64,000 bases of DNA from Alphaproteobacteria bacterium UBA6324 (GCA_002439085.1 DJSW01000018.1:184636-248635); one strand, 5' to 3'; positions 17,058 to 26,734 are shown, numbered from the stretch's first letter. Notes: generated from the sequence alone by a model not told the origin. Made by a program: numbers and translations.

Positions 17058-18818
17058 GTGGCGCGTTCGATCGACATTCCGGCGTATCTGCGGCGCAAAT
17101 GGGCGGAGCTGAAAACCGCGTCCGTCATCCGTTCGCCGCTGTCGTGGCGTTTGCTGCTGCTGAACCTGCTGGCGCCCGCGCTGCTGGTTGCCGGGCTGCT
17201 CTACATGGATCATTACCGCAAAGGGTTGATCGAAGCGGAAATCAAGGTTTTGAAAGTGCAGGCCGAACTGATGGCCGTCGCCGTCAGCGAAGGCGCGGTC
17301 AATTCGGAATTCATTTCTTCCCTGCTGCCCGCCGAACAAGAACGAAAAACGGATCAGGGCTATTTCAATCAAAAGGAAGCGTCCCACCCTTATTTTTCCA
17401 ATTTCGGATCATCCGGCAATTCCCCGACGCGCACCCCGCGCGAATTTTTCCGTCTGCTGCCCGACGCCGCGCGGCGTATTTTGTTGCGCCTGCCGTCGCT
17501 GGACAAAGTCCGCGTGCGCCTGTTCGATCACAACGGCGTTTTGACGGCCGACAGCCGATTAGGCGGCGGATTGCCGACGGTACGCCCCGACAGGCAAGTC
17601 GTTTCCTTTTTCAAACGGTTGTTTTCCGACAATTTCCGTTCCCTGCCGCGCTATGACGAACCGAAAAACCAAACCGCGTTCGATTACCAAGAGGTCGGAA
17701 CGGCGCTGGGCGACGGGGTGTTCGCTTCTGAAATCCGGTATCTGGAGGGATACGGCCGGATTCTCAGCGTCGCCGTCCCCGTCGTGTTTGACGACCAGAT
17801 CGTCGGCGCGATCATGGTGACGGGCGGCATCGAAAACGTGTTGCGCAATTTAACGGCTTTCCGGCTGGCGGTTTTCCGACTGTTCGCTTTGGCGTTCGCG
17901 GTGACGATCCTGCTGTCGTATTTCATGGTCAGAACGATCGTCATGCCATTGAACCGGCTGTCAACGGCCGCGGTCAACATCCGCGTCAGCGGCGGTCGGC
18001 GGCAAAGGATCCCCGACGAAACGAAGCGTCACGACGAAATCGGCGATTTGTCCGGCGCGCTGATCAAAATGACGGACACGCTGTGGGAACGGTTGGACGC
18101 GACGGAACGTTTCGCCGCCGACGTGTCCCACGAAATCAAAAACCCGTTGTCGTCCATGCGCAGCGCCGTCGAAACGATCGGCATGATTTCCAACGAGGAA
18201 AAGAAAAAACGCCTGATCAACATCATTCACGAAGACGTGTTGCGCCTTGACCGCCTGATCACGGACATATCCAACCTGTCGCGGCTGGACGCGGAACTGT
18301 CCCGCGAAGTGTTCGAGGTCATCGACATCCGCAAACTGCTGTCTTCGCTGATCGAGGTTTACAATCTGGGCGACGCGGCGACAAAGCGCGGCATCAAATT
18401 CCGGCTGGATTGGGACGCGGGCATCCCCGCCGACATCGCCGTTTTGGGTATGGAAACCCGATTGGCGCAAGTGTTTTACAACCTGATCAACAACGCCGTG
18501 TCCTTTTCGCCGGACAATTCGTCAATCACCGTCGCCGCGCGCATGAACGGCGGTATGCTGGAACTGCGTTTCAACGACGAAGGCTCCGGAATCCCCCCCG
18601 GCGACGAAAAAAAGCTGTTTCAGCGGTTTTATTGTGAACGGCCGACGGCGGAACAATTCGGCCACCATTCGGGATTGGGGCTGTCGATTTCGGAAAAGAT
18701 CATCTCCGGATTGAACGGGCGCATTTACGCCGAAAACCGCAAGGACGCCGACGGACGGATCGCGGGCGCCTGCTTTGTCGTCCTGTTGCCGCCGTTCAAA
18801 GGGGGCGAACCATGCTGA
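17058..18818 (+). CDS. chvG: ChvG-type sensor histidine kinase
   Basis: 586 residues from a GTG start. Two membrane helices (about residues 33-52 and 270-295) bracket a periplasmic sensor domain. A HAMP segment then leads to HisKA with His358 in SHEIKNPLSSMRS, and a GHKL ATPase domain with NLINNAVSFSP and GLGLSISEKI. It phosphorylates ChvI. It overlaps hprK by 7 bases, tying envelope sensing to the downstream phosphorelay genes. Confidence 0.92.
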   Translation: MARSIDIPAYLRRKWAELKTASVIRSPLSWRLLLLNLLAPALLVAGLLYMDHYRKGLIEAEIKVLKVQAELMAVAVSEGAVNSEFISSLLPAEQERKTDQGYFNQKEASHPYFSNFGSSGNSPTRTPREFFRLLPDAARRILLRLPSLDKVRVRLFDHNGVLTADSRLGGGLPTVRPDRQVVSFFKRLFSDNFRSLPRYDEPKNQTAFDYQEVGTALGDGVFASEIRYLEGYGRILSVAVPVVFDDQIVGAIMVTGGIENVLRNLTAFRLAVFRLFALAFAVTILLSYFMVRTIVMPLNRLSTAAVNIRVSGGRRQRIPDETKRHDEIGDLSGALIKMTDTLWERLDATERFAADVSHEIKNPLSSMRSAVETIGMISNEEKKKRLINIIHEDVLRLDRLITDISNLSRLDAELSREVFEVIDIRKLLSSLIEVYNLGDAATKRGIKFRLDWDAGIPADIAVLGMETRLAQVFYNLINNAVSFSPDNSSITVAARMNGGMLELRFNDEGSGIPPGDEKKLFQRFYCERPTAEQFGHHSGLGLSISEKIISGLNGRIYAENRKDADGRIAGACFVVLLPPFKGGEPC

Positions 18819-19243
18819 TCCACGCGTCGTGCGCGGACTTTTCCGGCGCGGGCGTTTTGCTGTGCGGCGGATCGGGATGCGGAAAATCGGATTTGTGCCT
18901 GCGGCTGCTGGACGCGGGCGCGCGGCTGGTCGCCGACGACCAAACGATCGTCGAAAACGAAAACGGCGCGCTGGTCGCCCGATGCCCCGAACGCATCAAA
19001 GGATTGCTGGAAATTCGCGGCGTCGGCGTCGTCAAAACCCCCTATGTTCCCGAAACGCGCGTTTGCGCCAAAATCGTTTTGCGGCCGAGCGTCGAAATCG
19101 ACCGGATGCCCGATTTTCAAACGGAAACGATTGAAAACGTCCCCGTTCCGGTGTTTTTTCTGGACGGTTTCACCGCTTCCGCTGTATTAAAGGTGAAAAC
19201 GATCGTGGCGATTGTTTGTCAGCAAAGGAAAGTGGTGTCATGA
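18812..19243 (+). CDS. hprK: HPr kinase/phosphorylase, short alphaproteobacterial form
   Basis: 143 residues, containing only the C-terminal kinase domain. Walker A is GGSGCGKSDLCLRLLDAG, followed by LVADDQTIVE (metal site) and IRGVGVVKTPY. The N-terminal domain of Gram-positive HprK is absent, as is usual in alphaproteobacteria. It phosphorylates HPr on serine, and the target motif SIMGL is present in the HPr encoded downstream. It overlaps rapZ by 4 bases. Confidence 0.9.
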   Translation: MLIHASCADFSGAGVLLCGGSGCGKSDLCLRLLDAGARLVADDQTIVENENGALVARCPERIKGLLEIRGVGVVKTPYVPETRVCAKIVLRPSVEIDRMPDFQTETIENVPVPVFFLDGFTASAVLKVKTIVAIVCQQRKVVS

Positions 19244-20106
19244 AACGGATTGTCATTGTCAGCGGTTTGTCCGGCGCCGGAAAATCCAGCGTTCTAAAGA
19301 TACTGGAGGATTGCGGTTTCGAGGTTATCGACAACCTGCCCCTGTCCGTTTTGCGCGAAGTCATCGCGGACGCGGACGCCGATTCGTCGATCGCACTGGG
19401 GGTTGACGCACGCACCCGCGATTTCGATTGCGACAAGCTGTGTGCCATTTGCGCGGAATTAAAAACCGACCCCGACACCGCCGAAAAAATCGTTTTTCTG
19501 GATTGCGATGATGAAAAGCTGTTGCGCCGGTTCACGGAAACCCGCCGCACTCATCCGTTGGCCAAAGATAAACAGCTGAGCGACGGAATCGCCGCGGAAC
19601 GTAAATTGATGGCGCCTTTGCGCGAAAGATCCGATATTGTCATCGACACGACGGATTTGAAAACGGCGCAGCTACGGTCGGCCGTCGAAGCGGAGTTCAC
19701 CACGCTGAACGCGAAAAAAATGGTCGTTTCGGTCATGTCGTTTTCCTATCGCGAAGGTCTGCCGCGCGAAGCCGATCTGGTTTTCGACGTGCGTTTCCTG
19801 CGCAACCCGCATTACGATCCCGACCTGCGCCCCCTGACGGGCAAAGACCCGCGCGTCGGCGCCTATATCGAACAGGATCCCGACTTTTCGTCCTTTTTCA
19901 ACCGCCTGACCGGTTTCATCACCCCCCTGCTGCCCCGTTTTGAACAGGAGGGAAAGGCGCGCCTGACCGTCGCCGTCGGATGCACGGGCGGCAAACACCG
20001 ATCCGTTTACATCGCGGAACAACTTTATAAATGGCTTTTGGCGCAAAAAACGTGTATGGTAACTTTAGCCCATCGGGAATTGGATAAACACAGACAGGAA
20101 AATTGA
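19240..20106 (+). CDS. rapZ: RNase adapter protein RapZ (YvcJ family)
   Basis: 288 residues from the ATG overlapping the hprK stop. The N-terminal P-loop is SGLSGAGKSSVLKILED. The C-terminal domain has FSYREGLPREADLVFDVRF, NPHYDPDLRPLTG and GCTGGKHRSVYIAEQL, all typical of RapZ. In enterobacteria it binds an sRNA and RNase E to control glucosamine-6-phosphate synthase; the role in alphaproteobacteria is less clear. The first candidate start at 19216 lies in hprK and is disfavoured. Confidence 0.93.
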   Translation: MKRIVIVSGLSGAGKSSVLKILEDCGFEVIDNLPLSVLREVIADADADSSIALGVDARTRDFDCDKLCAICAELKTDPDTAEKIVFLDCDDEKLLRRFTETRRTHPLAKDKQLSDGIAAERKLMAPLRERSDIVIDTTDLKTAQLRSAVEAEFTTLNAKKMVVSVMSFSYREGLPREADLVFDVRFLRNPHYDPDLRPLTGKDPRVGAYIEQDPDFSSFFNRLTGFITPLLPRFEQEGKARLTVAVGCTGGKHRSVYIAEQLYKWLLAQKTCMVTLAHRELDKHRQEN

Positions 20107-20107
20107 A

Positions 20108-20509
20108 ATGATCGGATTGATTTTAGTTTCTCACAGAAATCTGGCGCAGGAAATGAAAGCCGTAATGGAACACGTTGTCGGCGCGCAGGAAAACGTCGAA
20201 TCCGTCGGCATTTTCCCCAATGACGACATGGAACAGCGCCGTTCGGAAATTCAGGAAAAAATCGCCAAAGTCAACACGGGCGACGGCGTGATCGTCCTGA
20301 CCGATATGTTCGGCGGGACGCCGTCCAATCTGGCGATTTCCATGATGACGCAGGACAAGGTCGAGGTGCTGGCCGGCATGAACCTGCCCATGTTGATCAA
20401 GCTGGCGCAGGTACGTTCGACCATGCCGTTGAAAGAGGCCGTCGTCAGCGCGCAGGACGCGGGCAAAAAATACATCAACGTTGCGTCCGCCCTGCTGAAC
20501 CGCGCCTGA
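20108..20509 (+). CDS. PTS EIIA of the mannose/fructose type
   Basis: 133 residues of the EIIA-Man superfamily. The phospho-acceptor is His9 in ILVSHRNLAQEM, followed by VIVLTDMFGGTPSNLAIS. No membrane EIIB/EIIC genes are encoded nearby, so this is a regulatory phosphorelay end point and not part of a sugar transporter. It starts 1 base after rapZ. Confidence 0.93.
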   Translation: MIGLILVSHRNLAQEMKAVMEHVVGAQENVESVGIFPNDDMEQRRSEIQEKIAKVNTGDGVIVLTDMFGGTPSNLAISMMTQDKVEVLAGMNLPMLIKLAQVRSTMPLKEAVVSAQDAGKKYINVASALLNRA

Positions 20510-20521
20510 AAAGCGACTGCC

Positions 20522-20797
20522 ATGTCTGACGCAGTGTCGAAAGTGTTGAAAATCGTCAACGAAAAGGGGCTGCACGCCCGCGCGGCCGCGGCGTTCGTGC
20601 GCACGGCCGATTCTTTCGACGCCGAAGTCAGCGTGGAAAAGGACGGACAAACCGTTTCCGGCCATTCCATCATGGGATTGATGATGCTGGGGGCGGCCTG
20701 TTTTTCGGAAATCAAAGTCGCGTGTTCGGGAAAACAGGCGCGGGAAGCTTTGACGGCATTGGAAAAACTGGTCAATGACAAATTCAACGAAAATTAA
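20522..20797 (+). CDS. ptsH: Phosphocarrier protein HPr
   Basis: 91 residues. The EI-dependent phosphorylation site is His18 in GLHARAAAAF, and the HprK target serine is Ser49 in GHSIMGLMML. Both sites are intact, so it can be phosphorylated by EI (histidine) and by the short HprK (serine). The gene overlaps that of enzyme I by 23 bases, suggesting coupled translation. Confidence 0.94.
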   Translation: MSDAVSKVLKIVNEKGLHARAAAAFVRTADSFDAEVSVEKDGQTVSGHSIMGLMMLGAACFSEIKVACSGKQAREALTALEKLVNDKFNEN

Positions 20798-22589
20798 AAA
20801 GTTGCCCGCCGGTTTCAAACGGCGCCCCAACGCGGCGGCCGACGGTGCGGAAACCGTCCGCGAAGGCACGGGCGTTTCGCCGGGGATCGTCATCGGGCGG
20901 GTGTTCGTTTACGATTCCCTGCTGAAATCCGTTCCGCAATACCGTATTGCCGAAAATGACGTTCAAAGCGAACAGCAGCGGTTTTTAAACGCCGTCCAGA
21001 CCACGCTGAACCAGCTGGACACGTTGATGGACAAAGCGAAAGACGCGCTGAAAGACGATCCGATCAGCTCTCTGTTCGACGCGTACCGCCATATGCTGAA
21101 AGGGTCGCGCCTGATCCGCGGCGTATGCAACCGCATCAAAAACAGCCAAATCAACGCCGAAGCCGCCGTTCAAAGCGAAATCGACGCCATCGCCGACGTG
21201 TTCAGCGCGATGAACGACGTTTATATCTCCGCCAGAATCGAAGACATCCGCAGCGTCGGTGCCCGCATCCTGCACAACCTGCAATCTTTGTCGAAAGAAA
21301 AGAAACTGCGCCTGCCGGAAAACGCCGTCGTCGTCGCCAACGATTTAAGCGTCGCAGACACGGCTTTGCTGAATTTGAAAAAAATCGGCGCGTTCATCAC
21401 CACCGGCGGTTCGGTGCAAAGCCACGCGGCGTTGCTGGCGCGGTCGCTGGGCATTCCCGCCGTCGTCGGCATTCCCGATTTGATGCGCGTGGCGCACACG
21501 GGCGACATCATCATCATTGACGGCACTTACGGCAAAGTGATTTTGCTGCCGACACAGGAAAACATCACGCTGTACCGCAAATACCGGTCGGACTTTCTGC
21601 GGTGGAAACGATCGCTGAAACGGTTGCGCAGCCAGCCGTCCGTCACGTCGGATCAAGCCGCCGTTTTGCTCAAAGGCAACATCGACCTGCCGCACGAGGT
21701 GGACTTTCTGCTGCAAACGGGGGTTGACGGCATCGGATTGATGCGCAGCGAATATATGTTTCTGAACCGCCGCGACATCCCGTCCGAGGATGAACAGTTC
21801 GAGATTTTGCGCCAGATCGTTTCCCGCATGGACGGCAAGCCCGTCACGTTTCGCACGTTCGACGTGGGCGGCGACAAAACGCCCGACGCCCTGCACATTC
21901 CGTGCGCCGACAATCCGGCGTTGGGATTGCGCGGCATCCGGTTCACGCTGAAAACGCCGTTTTTGCTGAAAATGCAGTTTTGCGCCGCGATCCGCGCCGC
22001 CTGTCACGGCGACATCCGGATCATGCTGCCGATGGTGACTTGCGTTGAAGAAGTGTTGGAAGCCAAACGGATTTTCGCGGAATGTGTGGACGATTTGCGC
22101 GCCCGTTCCGTCCCCCTGCCCGACGTTTTGCCGCGGCTGGGCGTCATGATCGAAACGCCGGCGGCCGCTTTGGAATCCGGCGTTCTGGCGCGGAACTGCG
22201 ACTTTTTGTCGATCGGCACGAACGATCTGGTGCAATACACTTTGGCGGCCGACCGGTCGGACGCGTCCGTCGCCGCGCTGTTCACGCCGTTGCATCCGGC
22301 CGTTTTGAAACTGTTGAAAAAAACGATCGTCAGCGCGGCCGACGCGAACATTCCCGTCAGCGTTTGCGGCGAAATGGCGTCCAACCACCGCTACGCCGCC
22401 GTTTTGATCGGATTGGGCGTGCGCGAATTGTCCATGCCCGCGATCAACATCCCCATGGTCAAGGAACGCATCCGTTCCCTGAACCTGCAGGACACGGAAC
22501 GTTTCGTCAACAAATTGCTGTCGCTGGAATCGCTGCGGGATGTTACCCGCACGTTCAATGAATTTGAAGAAGGGGGGCGTTTCTATTGA
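20775..22589 (+). CDS. ptsI: PTS enzyme I (phosphoenolpyruvate-protein phosphotransferase)
   Basis: 604 residues. The phosphohistidine is His217 in GGSVQSHAALLARS. The PEP-binding barrel has GLMRSEYMFLNR, DVGGDKTPDALHIP, GTNDLVQYTLAADR and the catalytic Cys531 in SVCGEMAS. It has no GAF domain, unlike PtsP of many alphaproteobacteria. It passes phosphate from PEP to HPr. The N-terminal 20 residues are basic and unlike the family, and the start within ptsH is therefore moderately certain. Confidence 0.92.
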   Translation: MTNSTKIKKLPAGFKRRPNAAADGAETVREGTGVSPGIVIGRVFVYDSLLKSVPQYRIAENDVQSEQQRFLNAVQTTLNQLDTLMDKAKDALKDDPISSLFDAYRHMLKGSRLIRGVCNRIKNSQINAEAAVQSEIDAIADVFSAMNDVYISARIEDIRSVGARILHNLQSLSKEKKLRLPENAVVVANDLSVADTALLNLKKIGAFITTGGSVQSHAALLARSLGIPAVVGIPDLMRVAHTGDIIIIDGTYGKVILLPTQENITLYRKYRSDFLRWKRSLKRLRSQPSVTSDQAAVLLKGNIDLPHEVDFLLQTGVDGIGLMRSEYMFLNRRDIPSEDEQFEILRQIVSRMDGKPVTFRTFDVGGDKTPDALHIPCADNPALGLRGIRFTLKTPFLLKMQFCAAIRAACHGDIRIMLPMVTCVEEVLEAKRIFAECVDDLRARSVPLPDVLPRLGVMIETPAAALESGVLARNCDFLSIGTNDLVQYTLAADRSDASVAALFTPLHPAVLKLLKKTIVSAADANIPVSVCGEMASNHRYAAVLIGLGVRELSMPAINIPMVKERIRSLNLQDTERFVNKLLSLESLRDVTRTFNEFEEGGRFY

Positions 22590-23512
22590 CCGATTTGACC
22601 GACCGGATATTCAACGCGCTTCGATCGCTTGATCCCGAAATCGCCGTGACCGCCGTTTCGGGGGTATTGCTGTTGCTCGTCCTCGTCTGGGTGCTGTTCT
22701 GCCGGAAAATCCCCCCGTTTCCCAAAGCCTTGATCAGCGGAACGGCGCATCAAGTGCGCTATTATTTGAAAACGGGATTGGTTGATCCGAACATCCGCGA
22801 CGAAACGGGCAAAACGCCGCTGATGGTTGCCGCCGCGTTCAACAAAAGGCCGAAAGTTTGCGCCGTTTTAATCAAAGCGGGCGCCGACGTGACCGCCAAG
22901 GACAACGACGGCATGACGGCTTTCCTGCACGCCGCCGCGAACAACGCCCCCGTGCCGGTTTTGAACGTTCTGGCCAAAAAGAAAAGCGTTCTGAGCGAAC
23001 GGAATGCCGAGGGACAGTCCGCTTGGGGACTGGCTTTGTCAAACCGGCCGAAAATCGAAACGTTGAAATGGCTGGCGGCGCATAAATTCAACATCAACGA
23101 ACGCGACAAAAACGGCATGACGCCGCTGATGATCGCCATTGAGCAAAACACGCCGCTGAACATTGTCGAAACTTTGCTGGACATGGGGGCGCACATTTCC
23201 GACCGCGCCGAATACGGCATCACGCCGCTGATGCTGTCCGCCGGACGCAACCTGAACCCGTATGTGCTGCTGGCTTTGCTGGAACACGGCGCGGGGTTGG
23301 ACGACCGCAGCGCGGAGGGGCTGACCCCGTTGATGTTCGCCGCGGCGTTCAACCCGAACGCGACGGAAATCGTTGATGTTTTGATCGACTGCGGGGCGAA
23401 AATATCCGTCGCCGACGGCGAAGGCAACACCGCGCTGGATTACGCCAAGAAAAACCCCCGCCTGTACGATACGGAAACGTATTGGCGGCTGAACAACCTC
23501 AGCTACGAATGA
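22586..23512 (+). CDS. Ankyrin-repeat membrane protein
   Basis: 308 residues from a TTG codon that overlaps the ptsI stop (TTGA), with a G-rich Shine-Dalgarno 9 bases upstream. One N-terminal membrane helix (AVSGVLLLLVLVWVLFC) is followed by about seven ankyrin repeats (DETGKTPLMVAAAFN, DKNGMTPLMIAIEQN, AEGLTPLMFAAAFN and so on). Ankyrin domains bind proteins; the partner is unknown. Position at the end of the PTS operon suggests a role there, but this is inference. Confidence 0.82.
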   Translation: MTDLTDRIFNALRSLDPEIAVTAVSGVLLLLVLVWVLFCRKIPPFPKALISGTAHQVRYYLKTGLVDPNIRDETGKTPLMVAAAFNKRPKVCAVLIKAGADVTAKDNDGMTAFLHAAANNAPVPVLNVLAKKKSVLSERNAEGQSAWGLALSNRPKIETLKWLAAHKFNINERDKNGMTPLMIAIEQNTPLNIVETLLDMGAHISDRAEYGITPLMLSAGRNLNPYVLLALLEHGAGLDDRSAEGLTPLMFAAAFNPNATEIVDVLIDCGAKISVADGEGNTALDYAKKNPRLYDTETYWRLNNLSYE

Positions 23513-23662
23513 TCAGCGCGCGTCCCGCGGGACGTATTTCCCCCTGAACACGGCATCATAGGAATCCGTTGCAACATACGTTTCCCTTTCATACAAATTC
23601 CGGCAGGCGGCCAATACCGCAAACGCCAGCATCAAAACCGTCATCAACATTCTTTTTTTCAT
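23513..23662 (-). CDS. Tiny lipoprotein
   Basis: 49 residues reading MKKRMLMTVLMLAFAVLAAC then a 29-residue Tyr/Arg-rich tail. A charged start, hydrophobic core and LAAC lipobox make a convincing lipoprotein signal. GGGGAT precedes the ATG. The start overlaps the lnt stop by 4 bases (ATGA), implying translational coupling to the lipoprotein acylation enzyme. The stop is directly next to that of the convergent ankyrin gene. No family is recognised. Confidence 0.7.
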   Translation of the reverse strand: MKKRMLMTVLMLAFAVLAACRNLYERETYVATDSYDAVFRGKYVPRDAR

Positions 23663-25197
23663 GCGGCATCCCCTTTTCCCCGTTTGAACGGAACGGCGGC
23701 CAAAATAAACAACAGCAAAGCGAACGCCAGCGGAACGGTGTTCCCGTATTTTGCGTAAAAGGTCGGGTTTTCCGTGCGGCGTGGCAATCCGGCGTCAACG
23801 ACGCCCTCTTTTCCCAGCCCCAGCGACGCGGTCACGCGGCCGTAGGCGTCAATCATCCCGCTGATCCCCGTGTTGGCCGCCCGCGCCAAGGGCAACCCCT
23901 CCTCCACCGCGCGCATCTGCGCCGCGGCAAAGTGCTGATAGGGCCCTGCACTGATGCCGTACCACCCGTCGTTCGTCACGTTCAACAGCCAATACGGCCG
24001 GTAATTCCTGTCCGCGACGTTCGCGGGAAAGATCACTTCGTAACACACCAAAATCCCGACCGGCAGCGTGCGCGGCAAAACGGTCGTTTTCACGCCGTCG
24101 CCCGCGCCCAAATCCATGGGAACGGGCGTGACTTTGCGAATGAACGGAAAGAATTTCGCCAACGGCACATATTCCCCGAACGGCACCAGATGCGATTTGT
24201 CATAGCTTCCCAGAAAAACGCCCAGATCGTTCAAAACGGCGACGCTGTTGAAATACCGCGCCCCCGTTTCCGTTTTTTCGGCGCGCAAAGTTCCCGCCAT
24301 CAATATGGCCGACGGCGTCAGCGCGCTGGTCACCATGGAACGGGCGAAATCGTCTTGCACCAACAAAAAACGGGTCGCCGTTTCCGGCCACACCACATGG
24401 GACACCTTTTCCGCCCCCGCCGACCGGCTGAGGTGGACGTGTTTCATCAGGTTGCGTTCCGCTTCGTCGGCGTTCCATTTGCGCCCCTGCGGAATATTCG
24501 CCTGCACCAACCGGATCACCGCGCCGTTGATCGTGTCATCCGGCGCGTCGGATAAACGGAGGATTCCATATCCCCACAGCAATGCCGGCAAAACAACGGT
24601 CAGAGCCAGCGGCGGGACAAAGCGACGCCGTCCCGCCCCGACCAACGCGGGCAACCCCGCAATAAAAACGGTTGCGATACTCAATCCGTACGCGCCGACC
24701 ACCGACGCCGACTGAATCATTTCCGGCCGATCCGTCCAAACGGAAGCGATCAAATTCCACGGAAAGCCGGTGAACAGCCACGAACGCGCCCACTCGAACA
24801 CGCCCCATGCCGCGCTGAACGCCGTCAACCGACGCCAACCCGTTTTGAAAAAAGCGGCGGTAAAAGCGGCCGCGGCACCGAACAAACCGCCCCACAGGCC
24901 GAATCCGACGGGCGGCAAAGGCGCCAGCCAGCCGAACCCCATGCCGTCGATCAGCATCGCGTTCGACACCCACGTCAACCCCAGCGAAAAAAATCCGAAC
25001 CCGAACCAAAAACCGATCGCTGCCGCCCGTTTTTTGCTTTCTGTTCGGTTCAACAGAACAACCAACCCCGCGAACGCCGGCAACAGGCATACCGTCGCGT
25101 AATACGGCGGCAACGCGCCGACGGCGATCAAACCGCACAAAAAAGCCGTCGTTTTTTTATGCCGGACGAACAGACCGGCCGCGTCTTTAATCGTCAT
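23659..25197 (-). CDS. lnt: Apolipoprotein N-acyltransferase
   Basis: 512 residues: about seven N-terminal membrane helices, then a periplasmic nitrilase-like domain. The catalytic triad is present as Glu in VVWPETATRF, Lys in YDKSHLVPFGEYVPL and Cys in GILVCYEVIFP. It adds the third acyl chain to lipoproteins after LspA cleavage. It overlaps ybeY by 11 bases. The usual corC-like gene between ybeY and lnt is missing. Confidence 0.93.
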   Translation of the reverse strand: MTIKDAAGLFVRHKKTTAFLCGLIAVGALPPYYATVCLLPAFAGLVVLLNRTESKKRAAAIGFWFGFGFFSLGLTWVSNAMLIDGMGFGWLAPLPPVGFGLWGGLFGAAAAFTAAFFKTGWRRLTAFSAAWGVFEWARSWLFTGFPWNLIASVWTDRPEMIQSASVVGAYGLSIATVFIAGLPALVGAGRRRFVPPLALTVVLPALLWGYGILRLSDAPDDTINGAVIRLVQANIPQGRKWNADEAERNLMKHVHLSRSAGAEKVSHVVWPETATRFLLVQDDFARSMVTSALTPSAILMAGTLRAEKTETGARYFNSVAVLNDLGVFLGSYDKSHLVPFGEYVPLAKFFPFIRKVTPVPMDLGAGDGVKTTVLPRTLPVGILVCYEVIFPANVADRNYRPYWLLNVTNDGWYGISAGPYQHFAAAQMRAVEEGLPLARAANTGISGMIDAYGRVTASLGLGKEGVVDAGLPRRTENPTFYAKYGNTVPLAFALLLFILAAVPFKRGKGDAA

Positions 25198-25681
25198 ACG
25201 GGTCGGCCATATCGTTGTCGGTCATGATTCGCGTTTCCAACGCCTCCATTTCCTCGGCGTCAGCGTCCTCGACATGGTCGTAACCGATCAGGTGCAGCAC
25301 GCCGTGGACGATCAGGTGAAAGAAATGCTCCGCCAGCGTTTTGTTCTGCTCTTGCGCTTCGCGCGCGGTCGTTTCAAACGCGACGGCGATGTCGCCCAAC
25401 AGCAGCGGATCGACAATCGGTTCATCCTCGTCGTCCAAAGCGGCGAAGGACAAGACGTTCGTCGGCTTATCTACTCCGCGGTATTCCTTGTTCAACGTGT
25501 GGATCGTCCGGTCGTCCGTCAACAAAACGCTGACCTCCGCCTTTTTAACGGGCAACGCGTAATCGCCTATGTTTCCGGCTTTCCACGCGGCGCGGGCGGC
25601 CTTTTCCACCAACGCTTTGTAATCGGGCAAAGCGTCCTTCCACGCCTTTTCGTCAACCCGCAGCGAAACCTTGACCGTCAT
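25187..25681 (-). CDS. ybeY: Endoribonuclease YbeY
   Basis: 164 residues from the ATG at 25681, one base after the phoH stop. The zinc motif HGVLHLIGYDH is complete, and NKEYRGVDKPTNVLSFA is the conserved UPF0054 block. YbeY matures 16S rRNA and takes part in ribosome quality control. An upstream extension of the frame lies inside phoH and is rejected. Confidence 0.95.
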   Translation of the reverse strand: MTVKVSLRVDEKAWKDALPDYKALVEKAARAAWKAGNIGDYALPVKKAEVSVLLTDDRTIHTLNKEYRGVDKPTNVLSFAALDDEDEPIVDPLLLGDIAVAFETTAREAQEQNKTLAEHFFHLIVHGVLHLIGYDHVEDADAEEMEALETRIMTDNDMADPYDD

Positions 25682-25682
25682 G

Positions 25683-26699
25683 TCAGCCGGCCAATCCTTT
25701 GCGGGACGCATAACGTTTGTCATACGCCTTGACGATCGAAGACACCAATCCGTGACGGACGACATCCTTTTCCGTAAAGGTGACGACGGCGATGTCCTTG
25801 ACGTTGCGCAAAACGTCCAAAGCATCGGCCAATCCAGACTGGACGCCGCGCGGCAAATCCGTCTGGCTTAAATCGCCGTTGATGACCATGCGCGAATTTT
25901 CGCCCATACGGGTCAGAAACATTTTCATCTGCATCGGCGTCGTGTTTTGCGCTTCGTCCAAAATGACCATCGCGTTCGTCAGCGTGCGCCCGCGCATGAA
26001 CGCCAGCGGCGCGACTTCGATTTCGCCCAGCTCCAGCTTTTTGTCAACGACATCGCGGGGCAGCATATCGTACAAAGCGTCGTACAGCGGCCGCAGATAC
26101 GGATCGATTTTTTCTTTCAAATCCCCCGGCAGGAAACCCAGATTTTCACCGGCTTCGACGGCGGGGCGCGACAGGATGATCTTGTCGATCTGCCCTTCAA
26201 TCATCAGGGAAACAGCCTTGGCGACGGCCAAAAACGTTTTACCCGTGCCGGCGGGCCCCAACCCGAACACCATTTCGTAATCGCGCATGGCGCGGATGTA
26301 TTCCGCCTGCGTTTGGGAACGCGGCTGAATGTGGCGTTTGCGTGTGCGCAGAGTCAAATCCTCTTCGCCGTCTTCGTTGGTTTTGACATTTTCGGCGGCA
26401 TGTTTTTCTTTGGCGGTCATTTTGTATCCCTCGCTCGTGTGTAAAGCGTTGTCTATGTCGGAATTGTCGATATCGCCCTTTTTGGCGGCGGCGGCGTAAA
26501 TCTTGTCCATCGCGGCGAACGCGTGTTCCACGGCGTCCCCGTCCCCGCTGACGGTGATCTGGTTGCCGCGCGTTTTAATATCGACGCCCAGTTTTTTTTC
26601 CAAACGTTTCAGGTTGTCGTTATGCGCCCCCAAGGCGATCAAAAGCACTTGGTTGTCGGCGTATTCCTTGACGCGCTGCGAATCTTTCTTCTTTCCCAC
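25683..26699 (-). CDS. phoH: PhoH-like ATPase
   Basis: 338 residues from a GTG start with AAAGG 8-9 bases upstream. An N-terminal KH-like region is followed by the P-loop GPAGTGKTFLAVAKA, Walker B region MVILDEAQNTTPMQM and SRMVINGDLSQTDLP. PhoH is a putative RNA helicase/ATPase that is usually in an operon with ybeY, as here. Its promoter is visible upstream. The normal neighbour miaB is separated by the inserted segment at 26.8-28.6 kb. Confidence 0.93.
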   Translation of the reverse strand: MGKKKDSQRVKEYADNQVLLIALGAHNDNLKRLEKKLGVDIKTRGNQITVSGDGDAVEHAFAAMDKIYAAAAKKGDIDNSDIDNALHTSEGYKMTAKEKHAAENVKTNEDGEEDLTLRTRKRHIQPRSQTQAEYIRAMRDYEMVFGLGPAGTGKTFLAVAKAVSLMIEGQIDKIILSRPAVEAGENLGFLPGDLKEKIDPYLRPLYDALYDMLPRDVVDKKLELGEIEVAPLAFMRGRTLTNAMVILDEAQNTTPMQMKMFLTRMGENSRMVINGDLSQTDLPRGVQSGLADALDVLRNVKDIAVVTFTEKDVVRHGLVSSIVKAYDKRYASRKGLAG

Positions 26700-26734
26700 G
26701 GAAAAGCCCTTTCATTCAGAATGTTGTTAGAACG

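Noticed and set aside
25683..25825. Upstream extension of ybeY by 48 codons
   Set aside because: It lies entirely within phoH in another frame; the ATG one base after the phoH stop fits the family N-terminus.
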